NCBI GenBank assembly: GCA_015075405.1
Contig: JABTUK010000003.1
Location: forward strand, 62,001 to 126,000
DNA: 64,000 nt
Reading direction: 5' to 3'
Source of the DNA: Anaerolineales bacterium
GTDB lineage: Bacteria > Chloroflexota > Anaerolineae > 4572-78 > J111
In this document: positions 22,348 to 31,125 of the stretch, piece by piece
Numbering within the stretch: the first letter of the stretch is position 1
How the letters are laid out: the number at the start of each line of letters is the position of its first letter
Notes under the pieces: model-generated
Told to the model about the DNA's origin: nothing
Seen by the model: the letters and a program-made list of their open reading frames with translations, nothing else
Database searches by the model: none
Translations under genes and position numbers: made by a program

Positions 22348-24165
22348 ATGACACTTATAGGTTGGGCCCAAATTGGGTTATATATGCTGGTACTGTTATT
22401 GCTGGCCAAGCCGCTAGGGGCATTTATGGCCCGCGTGTACAACGGCGAGCGTACCTGGCTGGACCCAGTGCTGGGGCCGGTTGAACGCTTACTCTATCGT
22501 TTGAGCGGCGTGCGGCCAGACGAAGAAATGAATTGGAAAACTTATGCGATAGCGATGATGCTTTTTAACGCCTTAGGACTGTTTTTGCTCTACGGGCTGC
22601 AACGCCTACAAGGCTTTTTGCCACTCAATCCGATGGGATTAGGCGCGGTTACGCCCGACTCGTCCTTTAACACGGCGGTTAGCTTTGCCTCCAACACCAA
22701 CTGGCAGGGCTACGGCGGCGAAGTGACGATGAGCTACCTGACCCAGATGGTCGGGTTGACGGTGCAGAACTTTGTTTCGGCGGCAACGGGTATGGCTACG
22801 TTAGCAGCCTTCTGCCGCGGCCTGGCCCGGCATACCCCCCCTGCTTCCCCCCCGCTTGCGGGGGGGATTAGAGGGGGGGTTGGCAATTTCTGGGTGGACC
22901 TGGTGCGCACAACCCTATACATCCTACTACCACTTGCTATTGTTGGGGCGCTGATTTTAGTGTCGCAGGGTGTGGCGCAAACCCTCAGCACCTACCAGAC
23001 GGTACCGCTCCTGCAACCCACCACCGATGCCGATGGGAACGCTATAACCGAGCAGGTCTTGGCCCTGGGACCGGCGGCCTCCCAGATTATGATCAAGCAA
23101 CTGGGCACAAACGGCGGTGGCTTTTTCAATGTCAACTCATCCCATCCCTTTGAAAATTCTACGCCGCTATCCAACTTTGTGGAAATGCTGGCAATCTTGC
23201 TGATTCCAGCAGCATTGTGCTACACCTTCGGCAAAATGGTCGAAGATACTCGCCAGGGTTGGGCGGTGCTGGCAGCGATGACCCTTATGTTTGTGCCCTT
23301 GATGTTGACCGCCGTCATCGCTGAGCAAAATGGCAACCCCCTTCTGACCCAACTGGGGGCAGATCAGGTTGCCGGTGAATTACATTCTGGCGGCAACATG
23401 GAAGGCAAGGAAGTTCGCTTTGGCATTGCCAACTCGGCCCTGTGGGCTAGCGCCACCACCGCCGCCTCCAACGGCTCGGTCAACTCCATGCACGACTCCT
23501 ATACCCCGATTGGCGGCTTGGCGCCCATGTGGCTGATGCAACTGGGCGAAGTCATTTACGGTGGAGTAGGTTCAGGCTTGTACGGCTTGTTGGTCTTTGC
23601 CATCATCGCCGTGTTTGTGGCCGGGCTGATGGTCGGGCGCACCCCGGAATACCTGGGCAAAAAGATCGAAGTCTATGAAATGAAGATGGCGGCCATCATT
23701 ATCCTCGTTCCGCCAGCAGTGGTCTTGCTGGCTACGGCTTTAGCGGTCAGCACGACCGCAGGCCAGGGCGCGCTGTACAACGCCCATTTTCCCTACACGA
23801 CCATCTACAACACCGGCCCGCATGGCTTCAGTGAAGCCCTCTATGCCTACAGTTCACAGGGCAATAACAACGGTAGCGCCTTTGCCGGCTTTGGGGCGAA
23901 CAACCCCTTCCATAATCTACTGGGAGGCATAGCGATGCTCTTTGCCCGCTACTGGCTGGCTATTCCTACCCTGGCGATCGCTGGGTCGCTGGTGCGGAAG
24001 AAGAAAGTGCCGCCCAGCGCAGGAACATTGCCCACCCACACCCCCCTCTTCATCGGCTGGGTTATTGGCGTCGTCATTATCGTCGGGGCGCTGAGTTTCT
24101 TACCCGCCCTGGCCCTGGGGCCGATTGTGGAGCAACTTTTGCTGGCTCAAGGAGTGACATTTTGA
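22348..24165 (+). CDS. kdpA: KdpA, K+-translocating subunit
   Basis: 605 residues, slightly longer than the usual 550-600. KdpA is the SKT-family channel-like subunit that selects K+ in the Kdp complex. Four selectivity regions are recognisable: TPDSSFNTAVSFASNTNWQ (near 95-113), GTNGGGFFNVNSSHPFENS (near 256-274), ANSALWASATTAASNGSVNS and AGFGANNPFHNLL. It has about ten TM helices. Between CRGLAR and GNFWVDLVRTTLYILLPL, adjacent in other KdpA proteins, about 15 Pro/Gly-rich residues are inserted by a palindromic repeat (22833-22881). The insertion falls in a loop, so function is probably kept. GGAGAG precedes the ATG. Confidence 0.97.
   Translation: MTLIGWAQIGLYMLVLLLLAKPLGAFMARVYNGERTWLDPVLGPVERLLYRLSGVRPDEEMNWKTYAIAMMLFNALGLFLLYGLQRLQGFLPLNPMGLGAVTPDSSFNTAVSFASNTNWQGYGGEVTMSYLTQMVGLTVQNFVSAATGMATLAAFCRGLARHTPPASPPLAGGIRGGVGNFWVDLVRTTLYILLPLAIVGALILVSQGVAQTLSTYQTVPLLQPTTDADGNAITEQVLALGPAASQIMIKQLGTNGGGFFNVNSSHPFENSTPLSNFVEMLAILLIPAALCYTFGKMVEDTRQGWAVLAAMTLMFVPLMLTAVIAEQNGNPLLTQLGADQVAGELHSGGNMEGKEVRFGIANSALWASATTAASNGSVNSMHDSYTPIGGLAPMWLMQLGEVIYGGVGSGLYGLLVFAIIAVFVAGLMVGRTPEYLGKKIEVYEMKMAAIIILVPPAVVLLATALAVSTTAGQGALYNAHFPYTTIYNTGPHGFSEALYAYSSQGNNNGSAFAGFGANNPFHNLLGGIAMLFARYWLAIPTLAIAGSLVRKKKVPPSAGTLPTHTPLFIGWVIGVVIIVGALSFLPALALGPIVEQLLLAQGVTF
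22833..22881. repeat. In-frame palindromic insertion in kdpA (C-rich/G-rich hairpin)
   Basis: TACCCCCCCTGCTTCCCCCC, then CGCTTGC, then a G-run half ending GGGGGGGTTGG. It is homologous to 7404-7451 in xdhC, and is translated here as HTPPASPPLAGGIRGGV. Confidence 0.9.
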
Positions 24166-24169
24166 GAGT

Positions 24170-24237
24170 GACCGAGGACGGGGGACCGGAGACCGGCAAA
24201 TAACTACCCGGTCCTCGGTCTCCCGTCCCCGGTCAAA
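24170..24237. repeat. GACCGGA heptamer hairpin between kdpA and kdpB
   Basis: GACCGAGGACGGGGGACCGGAGACCGG on the left is complementary to CCGGTCCTCGGTCTCCCGTCCCCGGTC on the right, with loop CAAATAACTAC: a long imperfect stem. It is the same family as 7120-7160 and 12404-12440. Confidence 0.85.
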
Positions 24238-24252
24238 CATTGGAGCTAAACC

Positions 24253-26337
24253 ATGACAGAAACAAAAACGCAAGCACAAATCAAACAAGAATTATATCGC
24301 CATGCCATCGTTGATGCTTTTCGCAAGCTTGATCCACGCGTGCAAGTCCGCAATCCGGTCATGTTTGTGGTCGAGGCAGGCAGCATTTTGACCACCTTTC
24401 TCTTTATTCAAGCCCTCTTTGGCCAGGGCGAAGCGCCGGCCGGCTTCATCTTTGCTGTAGCCGCCTGGCTGTGGTTTACGGTTATTTTTGCTAACTTTGC
24501 CGAGGCGCTGGCCGAAGGCCGGGGTAAAGCCCAGGCCGAAGCGCTCCGCAAAACTCGCCGCGAAACCATGGCCAAAAAACTGTCCCGGCCCGACCGCAGC
24601 GCCAAATTTGAAGAAGTCTCTTCGACCGCGCTGCGTCAGGGCGATCTCTTCCTGGTCGAAGCGGGCGACATTATTCCCGCCGACGGTGAAATCGTCGAAG
24701 GGGTAGCTTCGGTAGATGAAAGCGCCGTCACCGGCGAAAGCGCCCCGGTCATCCGCGAATCCGGCGGCGACCGCAGCGCCGTCACCGGGGGCACGCGGCT
24801 GCTGTCGGACTGGCTGATTGTGCGGGTTGTCGCCAATCCGGGCGAGGGCTTTTTGGACCGCATGATCGGCCTGATCGAAGGGGCCAAGCGGCAGAAAACA
24901 CCCAACGAAATCGCCTTGAATATTCTGCTGGCCGGTTTCACCATCATCTTCTTATTGGTCTGCGTCACCTTGCTGCCCTATTCGCTCTTCAGCGTCGAAG
25001 TGGCCGGGCAGGGGACGCCCATCACCATTACCGTTTTAGTAGCCCTGCTGGTCTGCCTCATCCCGACTACCATCGGCGGGCTGTTGAGCGCCATCGGCAT
25101 CGCCGGTATGGACCGGCTGATCCGGCGCAATGTCATTGCCATGTCGGGCCGGGCTGTGGAAGCGGCGGGCGACGTAGACGTGCTGCTGCTGGACAAAACC
25201 GGCACGATCACCCTGGGCAATCGTCAAGCCGTCGAGTTTCTTCCGGTGGATGGGGCCAATGCCCAGGAGTTGGCTGACGCGGCGCAACTGGCCTCGCTGG
25301 CTGATGAAACCCCCGAAGGGCGCAGTATTGTGGTGCTGGCCAAAGAAAAGTACGGGCTGCGCGGGCGCACAGTAGGGGTGCAGGAGGAAGCGCCGCACGG
25401 GGCGCACTTTGTGCCTTTCACCGCCCAGACGCGTATGAGCGGGGTGGACCTCAACGGCACGAGTATTCGCAAGGGCGCGCCGGATACTATCGCCGCTTAC
25501 ATTCAACAAGCGGGCAAAGCTGTGCCGGCGACTTTAAATGAAACGGTAGAGCGAATTGCCCGTACCGGCGGTACGCCGCTGGTCGTCGCTCGAAATGGTC
25601 AGGCCATGGGGGTAATTCACCTTAAAGATGTGGTCAAGGGCGGCATCAAAGAGCGTTTTGCCCAACTGCGCAAAATGGGCATCAAAACGGTGATGATCAC
25701 CGGCGATAATCCGCTCACCGCTGCCGCCATCGCCGCCGAAGCCGGGGTGGATGATTTTCTGGCCCAGGCGACGCCCGAGGCGAAATTGAAACTCATCCGC
25801 GATTACCAGACGGGTGGGCGGCTGGTCGCCATGACCGGCGACGGCACCAACGACGCGCCGGCCCTGGCCCAAGCTGATGTGGCGGTGGCGATGAACACCG
25901 GCACCCAACCCGCCCGCGAAGCAGCTAATATGGTTGATCTCGACAGCAATCCGACCAAGCTGCTGGAGATTGTCGAAATCGGCAAACAACTGCTGATGAC
26001 ACGGGGGGCGCTGACTACTTTCAGTATTGCTAACGACGTGGCCAAATATTTCGCCATCATTCCGGCGGCCTTTGCTTCAACCTACCCGGCTTTGAACGCG
26101 CTCAACTTTATGGGCCTGGCCACGCCGGCCAGCGCCATTCTGTCGGCGGTGATTTTCAACGCGTTGATTATTATTGCCCTTATCCCCCTGGCCCTGCGCG
26201 GGGTGCCCTATCGCCCGGTGGGAGCGGCCCAACTACTGCGCGACAATTTACTCATTTATGGCGTCGGCGGGTTGATTGCGCCGTTCATCGGTATCAAATT
26301 GATTGATCTGATTTTGGTGGGGTTGGGGTTGGCATGA
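24253..26337 (+). CDS. kdpB: KdpB, P-type ATPase subunit
   Basis: 694 residues, the normal KdpB length. It couples ATP hydrolysis to K+ uptake through KdpA. The phosphorylated Asp is D314 in LLLDKTGTIT; TGES is at about 162-165 (VTGESAPV), the hinge in MTGDGTNDAPALAQADVAVAMN, and the KdpB-specific helix sequence in SIANDVAKYFAIIPA. It has seven TM helices. GGAGCTAAACC precedes the ATG. The gene is uninterrupted, unlike kdpA. Confidence 0.98.
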   Translation: MTETKTQAQIKQELYRHAIVDAFRKLDPRVQVRNPVMFVVEAGSILTTFLFIQALFGQGEAPAGFIFAVAAWLWFTVIFANFAEALAEGRGKAQAEALRKTRRETMAKKLSRPDRSAKFEEVSSTALRQGDLFLVEAGDIIPADGEIVEGVASVDESAVTGESAPVIRESGGDRSAVTGGTRLLSDWLIVRVVANPGEGFLDRMIGLIEGAKRQKTPNEIALNILLAGFTIIFLLVCVTLLPYSLFSVEVAGQGTPITITVLVALLVCLIPTTIGGLLSAIGIAGMDRLIRRNVIAMSGRAVEAAGDVDVLLLDKTGTITLGNRQAVEFLPVDGANAQELADAAQLASLADETPEGRSIVVLAKEKYGLRGRTVGVQEEAPHGAHFVPFTAQTRMSGVDLNGTSIRKGAPDTIAAYIQQAGKAVPATLNETVERIARTGGTPLVVARNGQAMGVIHLKDVVKGGIKERFAQLRKMGIKTVMITGDNPLTAAAIAAEAGVDDFLAQATPEAKLKLIRDYQTGGRLVAMTGDGTNDAPALAQADVAVAMNTGTQPAREAANMVDLDSNPTKLLEIVEIGKQLLMTRGALTTFSIANDVAKYFAIIPAAFASTYPALNALNFMGLATPASAILSAVIFNALIIIALIPLALRGVPYRPVGAAQLLRDNLLIYGVGGLIAPFIGIKLIDLILVGLGLA

Positions 26338-26342
26338 GAAAT

Positions 26343-26400
26343 AACAGGTAGCAGGTAGCAGGGTTTATCTGACTACTGACTACTGATTACTGGCTACTAT
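26343..26400. repeat. GGTAGCA and GACTACT heptamers between kdpB and kdpC
   Basis: AGGTAGCAGGTAGCAGGG is followed by TGACTACTGACTACTGATTACTGGCTACT. The first unit recurs at 55443-55535 and 63617-63680, the second at 22289-22325 and 48655-48735. Confidence 0.85.
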
Positions 26401-26421
26401 CTTTGAAGGAGCTTTTTAAGG

Positions 26422-26997
26422 ATGCAAACACAAATTCGACCGGCTATGACCATGCTGGTTTTGCTGACCATTATTACCGGGCTGCTTTATCCTCTGGCGG
26501 TGACAGCTATCGCCCAGGCGGCGTTTCCCAACCAGGCCAACGGCAGCTTAATCTATCAGGACGGCCAGCCGGTTGGTTCGGCTCTGATTGGGCAGCAGTT
26601 CGATGCGCCCCAATACTTTTGGGGCCGGTTGTCGGCCACCGGATCGTTTCCTTACAATGCAGCGGCCTCCTCCGGCTCAAACCTGGGACCGACCAGTCAA
26701 GCCTTGCTGGATGCGGTTCAAGCTCGGGTGGATGCGCTCCGGGTTGCCGACCCCGACAATACCGCGCCCATTCCGGTAGACCTGGTTACAGCCTCCGGCA
26801 GCGGGCTTGACCCCCACATCAGTCCGGCAGCGGCGCTGTATCAAGTGCCTCGCGTAGCCCGTGAACGTGGTCTGAGTGAAGACAGGGTGCGCCAGCTTGT
26901 CGCTGAACACACCGAAGGCCGCCAATGGGGTTTCCTGGGTGAGCCGCGAGTCAATGTATTGACGCTCAATCTAGCCCTAGATCAACCAGCACAATAA
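26422..26997 (+). CDS. kdpC: KdpC subunit
   Basis: 191 residues, the usual size. There is one N-terminal TM helix (about 9-33; LTIITGLLYPLAVTAIAQ) and an extracytoplasmic domain with GSALIGQQFDAPQYFWGRLS, NLGPTSQALLDAVQARV and the conserved GSGLDPHISPAAALYQVPRVA. It stabilises nucleotide binding by KdpB. GAAGGAG lies about 15 bases before the start. It ends the operon at a strong bidirectional terminator. Confidence 0.97.
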   Translation: MQTQIRPAMTMLVLLTIITGLLYPLAVTAIAQAAFPNQANGSLIYQDGQPVGSALIGQQFDAPQYFWGRLSATGSFPYNAAASSGSNLGPTSQALLDAVQARVDALRVADPDNTAPIPVDLVTASGSGLDPHISPAAALYQVPRVARERGLSEDRVRQLVAEHTEGRQWGFLGEPRVNVLTLNLALDQPAQ

Positions 26998-27002
26998 CAA
27001 AA

Positions 27003-27032
27003 GACGCGAAGGCAAGAAGCCTTCGCGTCTTT
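27003..27032. terminator. Bidirectional terminator between kdpC and glgP
   Basis: GACGCGAAGGC - AAGAA - GCCTTCGCGTC (27003-27029) followed by TTTATAT; on the other strand the stem is followed by TTTTGTTATTG. It serves the converging kdp and glgP transcripts. Confidence 0.9.
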
Positions 27033-27049
27033 ATATCCTCGTCTCTATC

Positions 27050-29197
27050 TCACTCCATACTTGGCACATATAAATTGTTGGTATACTCTTTTATCATCCG
27101 GGTCATGCTGAACTGGGGCGCGACGGTGCGAATTGACTCTTTGACCAGCTTAATCCATTTGTGCGGTACACCTTTGGCGTCACGGTCATAAAACGCCGGG
27201 ACTATCTCATTTTCCAGAATCTCGTACAACGAGGTGGCGTCGGCGTGATTGCGGGCCTCTTCGCTCTCGTATTCGGCATCACTGCCGATAGCCCAGCCGT
27301 TTTTGCCGTTAAAGCCTTCGGCCCACCAGCCATCCAAAATAGAGAAGTTGGGGCTGCCGTTTAAGCCGGCTTTTTGGCCGCTGGTGCCGCTGGCTTCCAG
27401 GGGGCGGCGGGGCGTGTTCTGCCACACATCTACCCCGGCTACCATTTCGCGGGCCACATTCATGTCATAATCTTCGATAAAAATCAAGTGTCCGGCCAGG
27501 CCCGCCTCGTGGGAGCGATGGTAAACTTCGCGAATAAAGTTTTTGCCCGGCTCATCGCGGGGGTGAGCCTTGCCGGCAAAGACAAACTGGACCGGGCGTG
27601 TCCCGCCGCCATAGACAATGCGCTTCAGCCGCTCGGTGTCATGGAAGAGCAAGGTGGCCCGTTTGTAAGTGGCAAAGCGGCGGGCAAAGCCAATGGTCAA
27701 GGCTTTGGGATTCAACAAGTCCACTGTAGCCTGGATGTCGTTGGGGTGCATTCGCAGCCGGGTCAGACGCTGGCGGGTCCGCAGCCGCACAAAATTGACC
27801 AGTCTGGCCCGCAGTTGGTTCATCACCTCCCATAAAACCTCGTCGGGAATCTGGTTAACGCCATTCCACATGGCCTGGTCGTCAATCCGCAGCACCCAAT
27901 CTTTGTCCAGGTATTGATCATATAGGGCCTTGAGTTCAGGGGCCAGCCAGGTTTCGGTGTGGATACCGTTGGTGACATAGGTAATGGGCACATCTTCCAC
28001 GCTTTTGTTAGGCCAGAGCCAGCTCCACATCTTGCGTGACACTTCGCCGTGTAGTTTGCTGACGCCGTTGTGCCGGCCCGACATTTTCAGGGCCAGAACG
28101 GTCATGCTAAAGGTCGGCCCCCAGCCATGATCCTGCCGGGCCAGATTTAAAAAATCCTCCCGGCTAAGCTTGAGCGACTCGTGCCAGTGGGGAAAGTAAC
28201 GATCCATCATATGGAAAGGAAAGGCGTCGTGGCCGGCCGGCACGGGAGTGTGGGTGGTAAAGACCGAGGTTTTGCGGACAATCTCGGCCGCCTGGGCAAA
28301 CGTCATGCCCTGGGCCACCAATTCCCTGGCCCGCTCCAGAACCAAAAAGGCGGAGTGGCCTTCATTCATGTGAAACACAGCCGGTTCAATGCCCATGGCC
28401 CGCAGCGCCCGTACTCCGCCGACCCCCAGGACTTTCTCTTGAGCCAGGCGCATCTCTTCATCGCCGCCATAAAGCCGGGCCGAAAGCTCCCGATCTTCCG
28501 GCGCGTTGGGGTGGATGTCGGTATCCATCAGATAGAGCGGCACATTGCCTACTTGAATTTGATAAACTTTGGCCTGCACCTGCCGGTCGGGCAGATCACC
28601 CCGCGCCGGCAGCGAAACCGACACTACCACCTCTTTGCCGTCGGCAGTATAGGCGGGGCGAGCCGGTACTTCGGCAAAACGCACTTTGACATAAATAGCT
28701 TCCTGGTCGCCATTGGGGGTGATAACTTGTTTAAAATACCCCTGCGGATACAAGAAACCTACGCCAATAAAAGGCAAGCCCAGATCGCTGGCCTCTTTGG
28801 TGTGATCGCCGGAGAGCACCCCCAGACCGCCAGAGTAGATAGGCAAACTTTCGTGCAGGCCAAACTCCGCCGAAAAGTAGGCAATCGGTTTATTCAATTT
28901 GTCGGGATAGGTTTGTTTGAACCAGGTTTGGCCAAATACCTGGTATTCATCAAAACTGGTCAAAGTATTGTGGTAGGCGCGAATAAACTCCGGGTCATTG
29001 GCCGCCTGATCCAGCGAAGATTGGCGCACCTCGCGCAAAAATAAAACGGGGTTATGATAAACATCTTCCCACAGCCGGGCATCAATCCGCTGAAAAAGCT
29101 CCTGCGCTTCCGGGTGCCACGTCCACCATAAGTTGTAAGCAATCTCAACCAAACGGGTAATCCGTTCAGGCACGGGGGTAAATCCAACTGATTTCAT
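27050..29197 (-). CDS. glgP: Alpha-glucan phosphorylase (GT35)
   Basis: 715 residues of the short bacterial alpha-glucan phosphorylase type, which releases glucose-1-phosphate from glycogen or maltodextrin. The N-terminal DUF3417-like region (NLWWTWHPEAQELFQRID) marks this subgroup. The catalytic part has VFTTHTPVPAGHDAF (about 310-325), YVTNGIHTETW, FAGKAHPRDEPGK, and the PLP-lysine motif EASGTSGQKAGLNG near 600, followed by DGWWAEGFNGKNGWAIG. It is a single-gene unit on the minus strand. The region just upstream of its start (29200-29222) has GGAGAACAG as ribosome-binding site. Confidence 0.95.
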   Translation of the reverse strand: MKSVGFTPVPERITRLVEIAYNLWWTWHPEAQELFQRIDARLWEDVYHNPVLFLREVRQSSLDQAANDPEFIRAYHNTLTSFDEYQVFGQTWFKQTYPDKLNKPIAYFSAEFGLHESLPIYSGGLGVLSGDHTKEASDLGLPFIGVGFLYPQGYFKQVITPNGDQEAIYVKVRFAEVPARPAYTADGKEVVVSVSLPARGDLPDRQVQAKVYQIQVGNVPLYLMDTDIHPNAPEDRELSARLYGGDEEMRLAQEKVLGVGGVRALRAMGIEPAVFHMNEGHSAFLVLERARELVAQGMTFAQAAEIVRKTSVFTTHTPVPAGHDAFPFHMMDRYFPHWHESLKLSREDFLNLARQDHGWGPTFSMTVLALKMSGRHNGVSKLHGEVSRKMWSWLWPNKSVEDVPITYVTNGIHTETWLAPELKALYDQYLDKDWVLRIDDQAMWNGVNQIPDEVLWEVMNQLRARLVNFVRLRTRQRLTRLRMHPNDIQATVDLLNPKALTIGFARRFATYKRATLLFHDTERLKRIVYGGGTRPVQFVFAGKAHPRDEPGKNFIREVYHRSHEAGLAGHLIFIEDYDMNVAREMVAGVDVWQNTPRRPLEASGTSGQKAGLNGSPNFSILDGWWAEGFNGKNGWAIGSDAEYESEEARNHADATSLYEILENEIVPAFYDRDAKGVPHKWIKLVKESIRTVAPQFSMTRMIKEYTNNLYVPSME

Positions 29198-29223
29198 GAT
29201 GCTGTTCTCCTTCCGAAATAACT

Positions 29224-29312
29224 GTCATGTCACTGCGAGCCGCTTTAGCGGCGAAGCAGTCCTCTACCCCGAAGACGAGGATTGCTTCGGCCTTACGGCC
29301 TCGCAATGACAT
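29224..29312. repeat. TGTCACTGCGAG...CTCGCAATGACA palindromic repeat
   Basis: The outer ends TGTCACTGCGAG(CC) and (GGCC)TCGCAATGACA pair with one mismatch; the inner parts GAAGCAGTCCTC and GAGGATTGCTTC pair as well. This belongs to a type of roughly 90-bp palindrome dispersed in many unrelated bacterial genomes. Confidence 0.88.
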
Positions 29313-29321
29313 TTTCATCGT

Positions 29322-29993
29322 TTACTGAGCCGTTGAAGCGATACTGGTAATCCAGGCAACAATTCCAACAACCAGGCAGGCGATACAGGTAAAGAAGATT
29401 AAAGTAGGGCCGAGCGCAACTACCGCTGCCTGGCCTGAACCGAGACGATGGGCCACTTTAACCGCCATATACGTTAAGACCAGTTGATAAATAAAGACAA
29501 AAATCGAAAGACATCCGCCTAAAATTGGCACAAGACTAAGGATGCCGTTAATAATCATAATTGGCGCTGAGAAGGTAGCCAAGAGATAGGTTTGTTCCTC
29601 AAAACTTCCGGCGCCGCCAAACAATTTGGCAATTAAAAGATGAACGCCGGAGCCTATCAAAAATGCGATGGGTACAAAAATCAAACCGGCGCAAAATGTG
29701 CCTACAACTCCGCCTGCGCTCCCGGCGGTTATTGCCGCAAGTTGAGCGGCCACCTCTGGCGAAATATCTGCCTCCTCTAGCATGGGTTGTAAAGTGGTGA
29801 AGCCGCCGTTAATAAAGCTGGAAATTAAAGCGCCAATAGCGCTTAGAACCGCTAAAATAGCTCCGGCAGCAATGATCCAGATAATCGCTGTGGTTAAATT
29901 TGCGCCAGGTTTTTGACGCTCCAGCTCAAATGTGGTTTCGCTGGGTTTTGTTAGCACATTAATCCAGGTTTGAAAAACAGCGGCAAAATCCAT
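29322..29993 (-). CDS. Yip1-domain membrane protein
   Basis: 223 residues with five TM helices, matching the Yip1 family pattern: an amphipathic N-terminus ending in LTKPSETTFELER, then a helix pair, VGTFCAGLIFVPIAFLIGSGVHLLIAKLFGG near the middle, the short SFEEQTYLLATFSAPIMIINGIL segment and two C-terminal helices. In eukaryotes Yip1 proteins act in vesicle trafficking; the bacterial role is unknown. It stands alone between the palindrome at 29224 and an AT-rich 170-bp gap (29994-30162) in which I see only a weak TATAAT-like element. Confidence 0.8.
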   Translation of the reverse strand: MDFAAVFQTWINVLTKPSETTFELERQKPGANLTTAIIWIIAAGAILAVLSAIGALISSFINGGFTTLQPMLEEADISPEVAAQLAAITAGSAGGVVGTFCAGLIFVPIAFLIGSGVHLLIAKLFGGAGSFEEQTYLLATFSAPIMIINGILSLVPILGGCLSIFVFIYQLVLTYMAVKVAHRLGSGQAAVVALGPTLIFFTCIACLVVGIVAWITSIASTAQ

Positions 29994-30162
29994 GGTTTTC
30001 TCTTATTTTCTTTAGCCCAATCCAAAAACAAGAATGATTGTAATGGAGGTCAAATAAATTTCCAAATATCCAGCTACTATATATTGTATAACATCTGAAA
30101 ATGCGTCAATATCTTGTAGTTCTTCCCCAAACAAAAAAGAGTCCAGCCTAACCTCTGGACCC

Positions 30163-30681
30163 TCACGGCTGTAAATTGGGACTGGGCAGACCTACAGTAA
30201 CCAGCGCGGCAATCTCATCCCGGTGGCCTCGCTCATGACGGTAGGGGACGCGCAAAACACTCCCCAAAGTGACGGGCGTACCCCAGACAGGATGCGACCC
30301 CAGCCGGTCCAGGGCTTCCGGCGGGATGTGGTCGAGCAAGGTCAGCAACTCCTGGCGCGTGGCATCAAGGGCACAGCGAGCCTCTGTCCAGGTATACCCC
30401 GCTCGCTCAGCTACCTCCCGATTATTCCAAACATCCTGATTAAAGGCCACATCATGGCAGAGGGGTGAGATGGGACAGTCCTCATCCAGAATACGATGGG
30501 CAAAGTGGATAACCGACTCTTCGACGGCGACCAGATGGGTAATGTGATCTTTGATGCTCCAGGCATCGGGGCGGGGGCGCTGGATGGCAACTTCCGCATC
30601 AATGGCATCAATCAACTGTAGGGTATGACGGCGGCTCTCTTGCAATTTTTGCCGGATCTCGCTGATAGGTGAACGGCTCAT
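30163..30681 (-). CDS. DinB-like metal-dependent protein
   Basis: 172 residues from the ATG at 30681. Four-helix-bundle DinB/YfiT pattern: the first helix IRQKLQESRRHTLQLIDAI, then WSIKDHITHLVAVEESVIHFAHRIL with the first metal-ligand His, and RHERGHRDEIAALV with the last His pair. The family includes thiol-dependent transferases and maleylpyruvate isomerase relatives; the substrate is not predictable. The start overlaps the upstream stop (TGATG), so translation is coupled to the DUF4190 gene. Confidence 0.82.
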   Translation of the reverse strand: MSRSPISEIRQKLQESRRHTLQLIDAIDAEVAIQRPRPDAWSIKDHITHLVAVEESVIHFAHRILDEDCPISPLCHDVAFNQDVWNNREVAERAGYTWTEARCALDATRQELLTLLDHIPPEALDRLGSHPVWGTPVTLGSVLRVPYRHERGHRDEIAALVTVGLPSPNLQP

Positions 30682-31028
30682 CAGTTGAGGGGGATTGGGG
30701 GAATGGACAGGGAAGCCCCAGATTGACCCGCCTCGGAAAGAATGGCGCACCCGGTCAGCCCTACCATACCTCCGAAGAAAAGAAGGAACAGCAACAGCCC
30801 CCCGCAGAAAGTTACTATGTGCAAATAGCCTAAAATCAAGCCGGCAATAGCTAACCCATCTCCTTGCATACCGGGATTGCTCTTGATTTCATTGCGGGCC
30901 ATATGCCCGGTGACAATCGCCACAATCGCCCCAATGAAGGGCAAGGCCACCCAACTCAAGACGCCTGAAATGACGCTGATAATGGCCATAGTACTGGTTT
31001 GAGAAGAGGCATAATCGGATTGATGCAT
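30681..31028 (-). CDS. DUF4190 membrane protein
   Basis: 115 residues with two TM segments (about 15-42 and 60-85) and the DUF4190 pattern: SVISGVLSWVALPFIGAIVAIVTGHMARNEIK followed by GDGLAIAGLILGYLHI. The function is unknown. A polar stretch of repeats lies upstream (31040-31125). Confidence 0.82.
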   Translation of the reverse strand: MHQSDYASSQTSTMAIISVISGVLSWVALPFIGAIVAIVTGHMARNEIKSNPGMQGDGLAIAGLILGYLHIVTFCGGLLLFLLFFGGMVGLTGCAILSEAGQSGASLSIPPIPLN

Positions 31029-31039
31029 GAGATAACTCC

Positions 31040-31125
31040 CGAATTAATGGTGAATTGTCAATCGTTAATGGTTAATGAGTCCAGCCGCCCCGTCGAACCG
31101 TTCACAATTCACCATTCACAATTAA
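31040..31125. repeat. AATTGTGA-type heptamers
   Basis: TTAATGGTGAATTGTCAATCGTTAATGGTTAATG on the left and GTTCACAATTCACCATTCACAATTAAT on the right form an imperfect stem. It is the same family as 1852-1890. Confidence 0.85.

Noticed and set aside
28181..29044. Plus-strand frame opposite glgP
   Set aside because: Shadow frame; glgP motifs are continuous on the minus strand.
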